This document shows, in pieces, positions 41,572 through 50,968 of a stretch of DNA of 64,000 bases. Source of the stretch: Poseidonibacter antarcticus (GTDB taxonomy: Bacteria > Campylobacterota > Campylobacteria > Campylobacterales > Arcobacteraceae); the NCBI RefSeq assembly GCF_003667345.1, contig NZ_RCWF01000003.1:1-64000 (forward strand). Direction: 5' to 3'. Under the pieces are notes generated by a model. That model saw only the letters and a program-made list of their open reading frames with translations. It searched no databases and was not told where the DNA came from. Each line of letters opens with the position of its first letter. Position 1 is the stretch's first letter. A program made the translations under genes and the position numbers.

Positions 41572-44039
41572 TATACTGTTTCCTTTGCTTCAAAGCTTTC
41601 TGAATTTTCTGGTGCTATTACGATTGGGCTAAACTCTTTTGCAAAACCATCTTTTCGTGATTGTTCCCATGGATCAATTTGTGCTGTTCTTTGTGACTCA
41701 TCAAATCTTGCAGCATAAAAATCAATTCCTGATTTATCTTTTAATAATACATCTTTAACATATTCTAAACCAACTCTTTCAACCCAATGAGCAGTTCTCT
41801 CAAGATAATATGCATCTTCTCTATAAAATTGCATAATTGCTTTTATATGATGATATAACTCTTCATTTGTAGCAACTTTTGTAAAGAAGTCTGTTACTCT
41901 AACTTTGATTCCACCATTTCCAGCAATACTAATTTCCCATCCTGAATCAACAGCAATCACACCAATATCTTTTATAGTAGCTTCAGCACAGTTTCTTGGA
42001 CATCCTGATACTGCAATCTTGAATTTATGTGGAGTCCATGAGCCCCAAGTCATTTTCTCAATATCTATACCTGTTTGCATTGCATCTTGTGTTCCAAATC
42101 TACACCACTGGTTACCTACACAAGTTTTTACAGTTCTTAAACCTTTTGCATACGCTTGACCTGATACAAAACCTGCATCATTTAAATCTTTCCACATTGG
42201 TGCTAATTGTTCTTTTTTAACACCTAACATATCAAGTCGCTGACCACCTGTAAACTTTACAGTTGGAACATCATATTTAACAGCAATATCTGCCATATCT
42301 TTTAGCTCTTTTGGACTTGTTAATCCACCCCAAATTCTAGGTACCACTGAATAGGTACCATCTTTTTGAATATTTGCAAATACCCTATCGTTTACTAGAG
42401 CTGATCTTTTATCATTTTTGTATTTATCATCATTGTATTTTACAAGTAAATAGTAATTTACAGCAGGACGACATTTCATACAACCATCTTGCGTCTTCCA
42501 ATCAAGTTTTTTGAAAACATCATAAACATTATCAAACTCATTTGTATTTATACAGGCTTTTATATCTTTATGTCCAACATCACAACAATCACAAATTCCC
42601 TCTACTGTATTATTGTATTCATCACCTAAAGTATCAACTAAAATTTGTTCAACAATTCCAAGACAAGAACCACATGAAGCTCCTGCTTTTGTACAGCTTT
42701 TTACTTCACCCAAAGTTTTTAAGTCATTTTCTTTGATACCACATACAACAGCACCTTTTGTAATACCATTACATCCACATATCTCTTCATCATCGCTCAT
42801 CGATTTTATATCATTTCCACCATGACCAGAATCACCTGCTAGTGCTGATTTACCAAATAGTATTTTTGTTCTTAAATCACTAATATCTGTATGCTCTTTT
42901 AATAGTTTTAAATACCAAGAAGCATCAACAGTATCTCCATATAAAACAATACCAATAATTTTATCTTGATAAATTACAAGCTTTTTATAAATACCTGCTT
43001 TTTCATCAAGTAAGATTAACTCTTCAGTCGTTTCATCACCTAAATAATCACCAGCAGAAAACAAATCAATACCAGAAATTTTAAGTCTAGTAGAAAGTGT
43101 AGAACCACTATAACCATCACTTTCTTTTCCTGCTAGTTTTTTAGCACAAAATTTAGCTTGTTCATAAAGTGGTGCTACTAAACCATAAGTATTTCCATTA
43201 TGTTCAGCACATTCACCAATGGCAAAGATATTTTCATCTGATGTTTGAAGGTAATCGTTTACTACAATACCTTTTTTAGTTTCAAGTCCAGATTCAATTG
43301 CAAGAGATTTATTAGGAATAATTCCCGTAGCAAATACTACAATATTTGACTCAACTGTTTGCCCATCAGTAAAAGTTACACTTTCAACTTTTGTGTCACC
43401 TTCAATTTTTTCAATAGTTGTATTTAGTTTAAATTCAATTCCGTAAGATTCTAGATTTTTTTGAAGAAGTCTACCACCTGTAGAGTCAAGTTGTTGACTC
43501 ATAATAGAGCCACTTCTATGAACTAAAATAGTTTTAATTCCATGCATTGCAATACCGTAAGCTGCTTCAAGTCCAAGAAGTCCACCACCAACAACTACTG
43601 CTGTTTTGTCTTTTGAGATTAGTTTTAAAATAGTATCACTATCAAGTTTTGTTCTAAAACCAATAACATTTTCAAGTTCACTACCAATTGTTTTAGGAAT
43701 AAAAGAGTTAGAACCAGTTGCAATTAGTAATTTGTCGTATGAAAGTTCTTTTCCATTTTGTGATAATACTTTTTTAGCTTCTTTATCAATTTTAATTGCT
43801 TTATCACCTTTATGTAAAGTGATATTGTGTTCATCGTACCAAGTTTGATGATTGATAATTGTTTCTTCAAAAGTTTTTTCACCTGATAAAAGGTAAGAAA
43901 GCATTATTCGATTATAATTTACATGAGGTTCTTCCCCAAAGATTGTGATATCATACTTATCTTTTTGTATATCAAACAAGTCTTCAAGAACTCGTAAACC
44001 ACTCATACCATTACCAATTACTATTAATTTCTCTTTCAT
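41571..44039 (-). CDS. nirB: Nitrite reductase (NADH) large subunit
   Basis: Reduces nitrite to ammonium in the cytoplasm using NAD(P)H. Domains of the 822-residue chain: an FAD/NAD disulfide-oxidoreductase-like part (about 1-320; GNGMSGLRVLEDL at the start, VVGGGLLGLEAAYG near 149), a BFD-type [2Fe-2S] domain (about 412-465; CGCNGI and CTKAGASCGSC) and a second cysteine cluster near 485-530. The C-terminal siroheme nitrite/sulfite reductase half has CVGNQWC and CPRNC as [4Fe-4S] ligands (about 640-685). No nitrite transporter or siroheme genes are beside it. It heads the nirBD operon; 168 bp upstream lie clear of genes. Confidence 0.95.
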   Translation of the reverse strand: MKEKLIVIGNGMSGLRVLEDLFDIQKDKYDITIFGEEPHVNYNRIMLSYLLSGEKTFEETIINHQTWYDEHNITLHKGDKAIKIDKEAKKVLSQNGKELSYDKLLIATGSNSFIPKTIGSELENVIGFRTKLDSDTILKLISKDKTAVVVGGGLLGLEAAYGIAMHGIKTILVHRSGSIMSQQLDSTGGRLLQKNLESYGIEFKLNTTIEKIEGDTKVESVTFTDGQTVESNIVVFATGIIPNKSLAIESGLETKKGIVVNDYLQTSDENIFAIGECAEHNGNTYGLVAPLYEQAKFCAKKLAGKESDGYSGSTLSTRLKISGIDLFSAGDYLGDETTEELILLDEKAGIYKKLVIYQDKIIGIVLYGDTVDASWYLKLLKEHTDISDLRTKILFGKSALAGDSGHGGNDIKSMSDDEEICGCNGITKGAVVCGIKENDLKTLGEVKSCTKAGASCGSCLGIVEQILVDTLGDEYNNTVEGICDCCDVGHKDIKACINTNEFDNVYDVFKKLDWKTQDGCMKCRPAVNYYLLVKYNDDKYKNDKRSALVNDRVFANIQKDGTYSVVPRIWGGLTSPKELKDMADIAVKYDVPTVKFTGGQRLDMLGVKKEQLAPMWKDLNDAGFVSGQAYAKGLRTVKTCVGNQWCRFGTQDAMQTGIDIEKMTWGSWTPHKFKIAVSGCPRNCAEATIKDIGVIAVDSGWEISIAGNGGIKVRVTDFFTKVATNEELYHHIKAIMQFYREDAYYLERTAHWVERVGLEYVKDVLLKDKSGIDFYAARFDESQRTAQIDPWEQSRKDGFAKEFSPIVIAPENSESFEAKETV

Positions 44040-44207
44040 AAATATTCCTTTTTATGCTTATGAAATTATTATGGCAGATAAGAATAATTTATTGTAATAA
44101 AAAATGTATATAAAATAGTCATTTACTTAATTTTAAATTAAATTAACCAGTTTAAAGAAAATATAACAAGTAAAATATGTCTTATAGCTTAATTTTACAT
44201 TAAATAT

Positions 44208-44867
44208 CTAATATTTAATTAATTTGTATCCTTCACCTCTAAAATTTACAATCATTCCACTTTTTAGCTTTTTCTTTAGTTTATGAATTAAACTTCTCAT
44301 ACTAACAGCTTCCATCTCTTTTGAATCCCAAACATATTCGTGAATCATTTCTATTGAAGTTATACTATTTATATTTTGAACAAGTAGGGACATTAGAAGT
44401 TTTTCTTTGATACTTAAATCTACTATTTTTTGTTTATGATATAAAGTTTGTTCTAATAAATCAAAGCTATAAGAGTTGTCCAATTGAACTAAAAATTTAT
44501 CTGTATTATTTAATTTTTGTATATGGTACTGTATTCGTAAAAACAATTCTTCAAATTCAAAAGGTTTTTTTATGTAATCATTACATCCAAGAGCATAAGA
44601 CTTTCTAATATTTTCCATATCAATTTGTGCACTTATTATTATTACAGGTGTATCCTTATTTGATTCTCGAATAATTTCTAAGATTTTATGACCATCAAAA
44701 CCAATAACATTTAAATCAAGTACAAAAAGATCATATGAATTTTGCATAACCATTTCAACAGCTTTATATCCATCGAAACAATTATCAACAAAAAAACCTC
44801 TACTTTTTAATGAATTTGTAATTATTTTATTTAATGAAAAATCATCTTCTAGTAAAAAAACTTTCAT
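44208..44867 (-). CDS. Response regulator, OmpR-like
   Basis: A 219-residue transcriptional regulator with a receiver domain (1-120) and a winged helix (about 135-219). Acidic residues E7, D8 and D9, phospho-site D51, S79 and K101 are in place; the DNA-binding end is NFRGEGYKLIKY. It is transcribed 3 bp after the REC-kinase gene, so the two are a two-component pair. It lies between nirBD (same strand, downstream) and a divergent hybrid kinase. Nitrogen-related targets such as nirBD or the urea genes are possible but not shown. Confidence 0.9.
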   Translation of the reverse strand: MKVFLLEDDFSLNKIITNSLKSRGFFVDNCFDGYKAVEMVMQNSYDLFVLDLNVIGFDGHKILEIIRESNKDTPVIIISAQIDMENIRKSYALGCNDYIKKPFEFEELFLRIQYHIQKLNNTDKFLVQLDNSYSFDLLEQTLYHKQKIVDLSIKEKLLMSLLVQNINSITSIEMIHEYVWDSKEMEAVSMRSLIHKLKKKLKSGMIVNFRGEGYKLIKY

Positions 44868-44870
44868 ATT

Positions 44871-45905
44871 TTACCCTATTGATATTTGAGAAAAATCATA
44901 AGAAAATTCTGTATATCTTTTATTTATATTTAAATCAATTTTTATTTTGTATTTTTCACATATTTCTTTTATGATATTTAGCCCCAATCCTAAACCTTTT
45001 TCATTATCATCTTGATGAAAGGCTTTAAATATATTATCACTTGATTTTATTTTATGTCCATAGTTTTGAATTTTTATTCTGTTTTTTTCTATAAATACAT
45101 CAACTGTTGTATCTTTAAATGAATGTTTAATTGCATTTGATAATGTGTTATCAATTATTCTTTCAAGTTCATATTTATTCATATTTATATAAAAATTATC
45201 TTCTAAATGTAATTCTAAAAAAATATCTTTTATCGATGCTAACTCATGAAAAAATGAAACTCTTTTTGATAAATAACGTAGTATATCAATTTTCTCTACA
45301 TCTAAAACTCTTTTTTCTTTTTTACTTAAATAATAGATATCTTCGTATATAGAAGATAGAGATTTTGAAGAAGCTCTTATTGCTTCAAATTCATCTTTGT
45401 CTCCGATCTTTGATTCTAAACTATTTATATTTAAAGTAATAATACCTAAAGGTGTGTTCATTTCATGTATTATTTTTTTTAAGAAAAAGTCTTGCTGCTT
45501 ATATAAATCACTTATAGTTTTTTTATTTTGTGCTAGTTCTAGTTGTGTTTTTATTCTAGCTTTTATCTCTTTTTCTTCAAAAGGTTTTGTAATATAATCA
45601 ACTCCGCCATGCTCAAAAGCTTCAACCTTACTATTTACATCATCTAATGCACTAATGAAGATAATTGGAATCTCTTTTATGTTATCGTGTCCTTTTAATA
45701 TTTTACAAACCTCAAAACCATTAAGTTCAGGCATTTTAATATCTAATAAAATTAAATCAACAGGATTATTAATAGCAGAATCAATTGCAAAACTTGCATT
45801 TGTTGTTGCTTTTATTTCATAGTTTTCTTCTTTTAAAATAGTATTTAAATATTTTAAATTCTCAACTTTATCATCAATTATTAGTATTGTATATTTTTTA
45901 ATCAT
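44871..45905 (-). CDS. REC-histidine kinase (receiver domain followed by kinase)
   Basis: A 344-residue soluble protein in an order inverse to hybrid kinases: receiver domain first (1-120; D55, K107), then a DHp helix with H147 (IIHEMNTPLG) and an ATPase domain (NTLSNAIKH near 250, GLGLGLNIIKEI near 315). The G1 box is not DxGxG but NYGHKI, as in a subset of kinases. Such proteins take phosphate from another kinase, here plausibly the divergent hybrid kinase at 45982-48225, and control their own kinase output. It is in an operon with the OmpR-like regulator. Confidence 0.87.
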   Translation of the reverse strand: MIKKYTILIIDDKVENLKYLNTILKEENYEIKATTNASFAIDSAINNPVDLILLDIKMPELNGFEVCKILKGHDNIKEIPIIFISALDDVNSKVEAFEHGGVDYITKPFEEKEIKARIKTQLELAQNKKTISDLYKQQDFFLKKIIHEMNTPLGIITLNINSLESKIGDKDEFEAIRASSKSLSSIYEDIYYLSKKEKRVLDVEKIDILRYLSKRVSFFHELASIKDIFLELHLEDNFYINMNKYELERIIDNTLSNAIKHSFKDTTVDVFIEKNRIKIQNYGHKIKSSDNIFKAFHQDDNEKGLGLGLNIIKEICEKYKIKIDLNINKRYTEFSYDFSQISIG

Positions 45906-45981
45906 ATTTAAATCACCTAGGAGTTTTTGTCTTGGTTAAGATTATAGAAGAACTTACGTTAGATATATATAAGGAAATCTC

Positions 45982-48225
45982 TTGAATCTAAAGAAACTTT
46001 TTATGTTGCTGTTTATTTTAAATACAGTTTCTTTTATCTGTGTTGCTATTGTTATCAATAAATATCAAAAAGCTACAATCCAATTAGAAAATGCTTACCA
46101 AATGCAATATAATTCACTAGTTTTAGCACAAGAGCTAAGACAAAGTAGTGATGATTTAACAAGAATGGCAAGAACGTATGTAGTTACAAGAAAAGCTATG
46201 TTTAAAGAACAATTTCAAACTGTATTAGATATTAGAAATGGTGTAATTCCTAGACCTTCACGATACAAAGGGATATTTTGGGATTTTTATACATTAACTA
46301 ATGAAAAACCAATACTTGATGGTGAAAAAGTATCTTTACGTGAACTTATGCAAAGAGCAAATTTCTCACAATATGAATTAGATTTACTTATAAACTCACA
46401 ATATGAATCAGATTATCTTACAAATTTAGAGCGAAGAGCGATGAAAGCAGTAGAAGAAGGAAGATATAAATATGCTCGAGATTTAATGCATTCTGATGAA
46501 TATCACGAAGCAAAAGTAAAAATAATGAAACCTTTGGATAAATTTTATAAAGCTTTTGAAAATAGAACAAAAATGAAAGTAGAACAATCACAATTTGAAG
46601 TAAAAGAGCTAGAATTTTATGTAAATGTTATAGTTTTATTTTCAATTATCTTTTTTCTGATGTCCTTTTTTATTATTTTAATTAGAATTGTATATCCAAT
46701 TGATTTACTAAGAATTTCAATGCTTAAACTCTCTTCAAATAATATGGATGTTGACTTAGATAAAGATAAGTATCAAGATGAGGTAGGAGATATGATAGGT
46801 TCAGTTGCGATTTTTAAAGAAAATACACAAAGACTAATTTCAAGTGAAGAGCAACTAAAACTAGCAATTGCAGATGCAAGAAGTGCAAATAAAGCAAAAT
46901 CAATATTTTTAGCAAGAATGAGCCATGAACTAAGAACACCATTAAATGCAATACTTGGTTTTTCAAATTTACTTTCAAAATCAAAAAATATAAATACAAA
47001 TGAAAAAGATAATCTACAAACAATAAGAAAAAGTGCAAATTATCTACTAAACATAATAAATGAAATATTAGAACTATCAAAAATAGAAGCAGGGAAAATA
47101 GAAGTTGTATCAAAAACATTTAATCTATATGAAACTATAAAAGAAATTGAGGCTTTATTTTTATATAGATCAAAAGCAAAAGGACTAAAATTTCATATAG
47201 AGTATGATGCGAATTTGCCAAAATATATAACATTAGATGAGCAAAGATTAAGACAAATATTAATCAATTTATTGAGTAATTCTTTAAAATTTACAAGAAA
47301 AGGTGGAATAAAACTATATATCTATGAAAGTATGAACAAACTATTTTTTGAAGTAAGTGATACAGGAATAGGAATAGAAAAAGAAGATTTAAAAAAGATT
47401 TTTAAACCATTTGAGCAAATAAAAGAAGAAAGTTACAATAAGAATGGAACAGGCTTAGGATTAGCAATAACAAAAGAATTAATAAGTTTAATGGGTGGGA
47501 GTATATCTGTAAAAAGTCAAAGAGACAAAGGAAGTAAATTTTATTTTTCAGTTCTTTATAAAAATGCAACAAAAGATTTAATCAAAACTATAAAAGATAA
47601 AAACTTAATCGTAGGAATGAAAAATAAAGAGTTCACAAAAACCGCATTAGTAGTTGATGATATTGAAGAAAATAGAAAACTACTCGTTCAAATACTTAGT
47701 TTTTATGGTATTAAAACACTTGAAGCAAAAGATGGATTAGAAGTTTTAGACATCTATAAAAAAGAGAAAATAGATATTATTTTTATGGATATTTTAATGC
47801 CCAAATTAAATGGAATTGAAACGATAAAAGCAATAAGATTAGAAAATACTACTCTTCCTATTGTTGTAGTATCTGCCAATGTATTTACAGAAGATAAAAA
47901 GAACGCAATAGACAATGGAGCAAATGATTTTCTATCAAAACCAATAGAAGAGAGTGAATTGTTATTAATGCTTAAAAAATATATAGATGCAAGTTTACTT
48001 TATGATGAAGATATTCAAGAGAAAAAAGAAATAGATTATAAAACTATTAATAAACAAATCCTAGAAAAACTAATTGTAGCTTGTAATAATATGGACAATA
48101 CCGCTATTTTAAACCTTCTAAAGAATAAACAAATATCAAAAGATTTATGTGAGGATATAAATAAAAGAGTAGATGAATTTAAATATCATGAGATTATTAA
48201 ACTGTGTAAAAATGCTTTTAGATGA
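45982..48225 (+). CDS. Membrane hybrid histidine kinase with receiver domain
   Basis: A 747-residue sensor kinase. TM1 is about 5-27 and TM2 about 212-235, enclosing a helical periplasmic domain (28-211) whose QELRQSSDDLTRMARTYVV start is common to a family of extracytoplasmic sensors. A HAMP-like linker leads to DHp with H315 (MSHELRTPLNAI) and the ATPase (N433; DTGIGI; GTGLGLAI). The receiver has D603 and K653, and a C-terminal helical tail (about 675-747) could be a degenerate phosphotransfer domain. It starts at TTG 45982 with AAGGAAA 7 bp upstream. It is divergent from the REC-kinase/regulator operon across 76 bp, suggesting a phosphorelay. Confidence 0.87.
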   Translation: MNLKKLFMLLFILNTVSFICVAIVINKYQKATIQLENAYQMQYNSLVLAQELRQSSDDLTRMARTYVVTRKAMFKEQFQTVLDIRNGVIPRPSRYKGIFWDFYTLTNEKPILDGEKVSLRELMQRANFSQYELDLLINSQYESDYLTNLERRAMKAVEEGRYKYARDLMHSDEYHEAKVKIMKPLDKFYKAFENRTKMKVEQSQFEVKELEFYVNVIVLFSIIFFLMSFFIILIRIVYPIDLLRISMLKLSSNNMDVDLDKDKYQDEVGDMIGSVAIFKENTQRLISSEEQLKLAIADARSANKAKSIFLARMSHELRTPLNAILGFSNLLSKSKNINTNEKDNLQTIRKSANYLLNIINEILELSKIEAGKIEVVSKTFNLYETIKEIEALFLYRSKAKGLKFHIEYDANLPKYITLDEQRLRQILINLLSNSLKFTRKGGIKLYIYESMNKLFFEVSDTGIGIEKEDLKKIFKPFEQIKEESYNKNGTGLGLAITKELISLMGGSISVKSQRDKGSKFYFSVLYKNATKDLIKTIKDKNLIVGMKNKEFTKTALVVDDIEENRKLLVQILSFYGIKTLEAKDGLEVLDIYKKEKIDIIFMDILMPKLNGIETIKAIRLENTTLPIVVVSANVFTEDKKNAIDNGANDFLSKPIEESELLLMLKKYIDASLLYDEDIQEKKEIDYKTINKQILEKLIVACNNMDNTAILNLLKNKQISKDLCEDINKRVDEFKYHEIIKLCKNAFR

Positions 48226-48305
48226 TTTACAAAACTGTTGGAGAGAAGAAATAGTTTAGAATGATAAATATTCTAGAGACTTTAAAAAGAAATTGGAGGA
48301 ATTAA

Positions 48306-49511
48306 TTGAATAAAGTACAAAATGCATTAGGAAAGACAGGGACACTGATATTTTTAGTAGTAATGAGTGCATTTCCACCTTTAACAACTGATTTATATTT
48401 ACCTGCGTTACCTCAAATGGTAAGTATATTTAACACTAGTGAATCAATGGTTAATTTGACATTGAGCATGTATTTTATTGTTTATGCAACAGGATTACTT
48501 TTTTGGGGTCCATTAAGTGATAAATTTGGTCGCAAACCAATTATGATGATTGGTATATTAATTTACATAATTTCTAGTTTATTATGTGCATTAGCTACTA
48601 ATATAGAATTTTTGATTGTATCTCGACTTATTGAAGCATTTGGTGGAAGTGCAGCTACAGTTGTGGCAACTGCTATTGTTAAAGATCTTTATGATGGACG
48701 TGAACGTGAAAAGATTATGGCTACAATTATGTCCTTAGTAATTATTGCACCAATGGTTGCTCCTGTATTGGGTGCTTTTTTATTAAAAATCTCATCATGG
48801 TCAATGATATTTGTATTTCTTGCTATTTTTGGCATTATTTCAGCCATTTTAGCTTTTTATTATGAAGAAACATTAGAAAATCGGTATAAAGGTTCTGTAT
48901 TTAAATCATGGGGACGTTTAATAGTAGTAGTTAAAAACCCAAACTTTGTTTCATTACTTTGTATATTTTCAATAACTCCTATGACAATAATGGCTTTTTT
49001 AGCATCAGGTTCGTATGTTTATATTGATGGTTTTGGATTGACAGAGCAAGAATTTGGTTATGCTTTTGCATTTAATGCCTTGTGTGCATCTTTTGGTCCT
49101 ACTATTTATATGAAACTTTCACGCTTAGTTTCTATTAAAAGTATTATTACATGTTGTTTTTCTGTGATATTACTATGTGGTATTTGTACTTATACAGTTG
49201 GCAATTTATCTGCTTGGATATTTGCTTTTATTGCTGCTTTATCAACAATTGCAATGATAACTATGCGAGTGCCTGGAGTTAATTTAATGCTTGATCAACA
49301 AAATGAAGATACTGGTTCAGCTGTAGCTATAATCCAATTTTGTGCCATGATTTGTGGCTCTATTGGTATGATACTAGTTTCTTTAAGACCAGATTCTTTG
49401 ATTCAAGATTTGGGAATTATTCAGTTTGCAGTAGGAGCAATAGGCGGAATATTATGGTTTATGGCAAAGAAACGTTCATATGTAGTTGATAAGTTAATCA
49501 AATATGATTAA
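48306..49511 (+). CDS. Bcr/CflA-type MFS drug exporter, probably acquired
   Basis: A 401-residue MFS protein with 12 helices of the Bcr/CflA family (proton-driven efflux of drugs such as bicyclomycin or sulfonamides). Motifs are LPALPQM (about 32-38), GPLSDKFGRKPIM (motif A, about 67-79) and EAFGGSAATVVATAIVKDLYDG. The start is TTG with a perfect GGAGGA 5 bp upstream. Codon use differs from its neighbours: of ten arginine codons I counted nine CGN and one AGA, while flanking genes use mostly AGA. That suggests recent transfer. Substrate unknown; it interrupts the kinase-urt neighbourhood without an obvious link to either. Confidence 0.85.
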   Translation: MNKVQNALGKTGTLIFLVVMSAFPPLTTDLYLPALPQMVSIFNTSESMVNLTLSMYFIVYATGLLFWGPLSDKFGRKPIMMIGILIYIISSLLCALATNIEFLIVSRLIEAFGGSAATVVATAIVKDLYDGREREKIMATIMSLVIIAPMVAPVLGAFLLKISSWSMIFVFLAIFGIISAILAFYYEETLENRYKGSVFKSWGRLIVVVKNPNFVSLLCIFSITPMTIMAFLASGSYVYIDGFGLTEQEFGYAFAFNALCASFGPTIYMKLSRLVSIKSIITCCFSVILLCGICTYTVGNLSAWIFAFIAALSTIAMITMRVPGVNLMLDQQNEDTGSAVAIIQFCAMICGSIGMILVSLRPDSLIQDLGIIQFAVGAIGGILWFMAKKRSYVVDKLIKYD

Positions 49512-49643
49512 TTCCATTTATTAAATGTATATTTTTTATACAAAAGAACTCAATTGTTATTTCCAAAGCAACACTTAAACAACACTTCTTTCTTATACTT
49601 TCAAACATAGGTCAAGAGACTTAATTTTGAAAGGAAAATTAAA

Positions 49644-50921
49644 ATGAAAAAATTCACGAAAGCATTAGCCGCTTCTGCATTACTTAGTCTGACAATATCA
49701 GCTGCAACTGCTGCTGAAACAATTAAAGTAGGGGTTCTTCACTCACTCTCAGGAACAATGGCAATTTCTGAAACTACATTAAAAGATACAGTTTTAATGT
49801 TAATTGAAGAGCAAAATAAAAAAGGTGGGGTTTTAGGAAAACAATTAGAACCTGTAGTTGTTGATCCTGCATCAAACTGGCCTTTATTTGCTGAAAAAAT
49901 GAGAGGTTTACTAACTAAAGATAAAGTTGATGTAACATTTGGTTGTTGGACATCAGTTTCTAGAAAATCTGTTTTACCAGTTGTTGAAGAGTTAAATGGT
50001 TTATTATTTTATCCTGTTCAATATGAAGGTGAAGAATCTTCTAAAAATGTATTTTATACGGGTGCTGCGCCTAACCAACAAGCAATACCAGCTGTTGATT
50101 ATTTAATGAATGATATGGGTGTTAAAAAATGGGTTCTAGCTGGGACTGATTATGTATATCCAAGAACTACAAATAAAATCTTAGAATCATATTTAAAAGC
50201 AAAAGGTGTACCAGCTTCTAATATTATGGTTAATTATACTCCATTTGGTCACTCAGATTGGCAATCAATTGTAAGTGATATTAAGAAATTTGGTTCTACT
50301 GGTCTTAAAACAGCGGTTGTTTCAACAATTAATGGTGATGCAAATGTTCCTTTCTATAAAGAATTAGGTAACCAAGGTATTTCATCTTCTGATATTCCTG
50401 TTGTTGCATTCTCTGTAGGTGAAGAAGAGTTATCAGGTCTTGATGCTAAACCTCTTGTTGGACATTTAGCTGCGTGGAATTATTTCCAAAGTGCAGAATC
50501 AAAAGAGAATGATGAGTTTATTAAAACTTGGAGAGAATACAAAAAAGACGATACAAAAGTTACAAATGACCCAATGGAAGCTACTTATATCGGATTTAAT
50601 ATGTGGGTAAAAGCTGTTGAAAAAGCTGGATCTACAAATGTTGATAAAGTTGCTGATGCAATGATTGGTATTACTGTTCCAAACTTAACAGGTGGTACTG
50701 CGAAAATGCTTAAAAATCACCATTTAACTAAACCTGTTTTAATTGGAGAAATTCAAGAAGATGGTCAATTTGAAACTGTATGGGAAACTGAAGGTGAAGT
50801 TGCAGGTGATGCATGGTCTGACTTCTTACCAGGATCTAAAGATTTAATCTCTGACTGGACAAAACCTCTTAATTGTGGGAACTACAACACTGTTACAAAA
50901 AAATGTATAGGTGCTAACTAA
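49644..50921 (+). CDS. urtA: Urea ABC transporter substrate-binding protein
   Basis: A 425-residue periplasmic urea-binding protein. A signal peptide (about 1-24, ending TAAAE) is followed by KVGVLHSLSGTMAISE, FGCWTSVSRKSVLPV and FYPVQYEGEE, which are close to the UrtA/FmdD signatures rather than to LivJ. Length is typical. The 132-bp gap upstream contains a TATACT element near 49595. A 14-bp stem-loop follows the stop, consistent with higher expression of the binding protein than of the permease genes. Confidence 0.95.
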   Translation: MKKFTKALAASALLSLTISAATAAETIKVGVLHSLSGTMAISETTLKDTVLMLIEEQNKKGGVLGKQLEPVVVDPASNWPLFAEKMRGLLTKDKVDVTFGCWTSVSRKSVLPVVEELNGLLFYPVQYEGEESSKNVFYTGAAPNQQAIPAVDYLMNDMGVKKWVLAGTDYVYPRTTNKILESYLKAKGVPASNIMVNYTPFGHSDWQSIVSDIKKFGSTGLKTAVVSTINGDANVPFYKELGNQGISSSDIPVVAFSVGEEELSGLDAKPLVGHLAAWNYFQSAESKENDEFIKTWREYKKDDTKVTNDPMEATYIGFNMWVKAVEKAGSTNVDKVADAMIGITVPNLTGGTAKMLKNHHLTKPVLIGEIQEDGQFETVWETEGEVAGDAWSDFLPGSKDLISDWTKPLNCGNYNTVTKKCIGAN

Positions 50922-50924
50922 ATT

Positions 50925-50953
50925 AAAATATGAGAGTTTAACTCTCATATTTT
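50925..50953 (+). terminator. Stem-loop between urtA and urtB
   Basis: AAAATATGAGAGTT (50925-50938) pairs with AACTCTCATATTTT (50940-50953), 14 bp with a minimal loop and T residues in the right arm. Probably a partial terminator or a 3'-end stabiliser giving more urtA than urtBCDE. Confidence 0.7.
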
Positions 50954-50968
50954 GACAGAAAGGTAATC

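Noticed and set aside
41905-42825. Several plus-strand ORFs opposite nirB
   Set aside because: They overlap the siroheme and BFD domains of nirB, overlap one another in different frames, and show no features of real genes.
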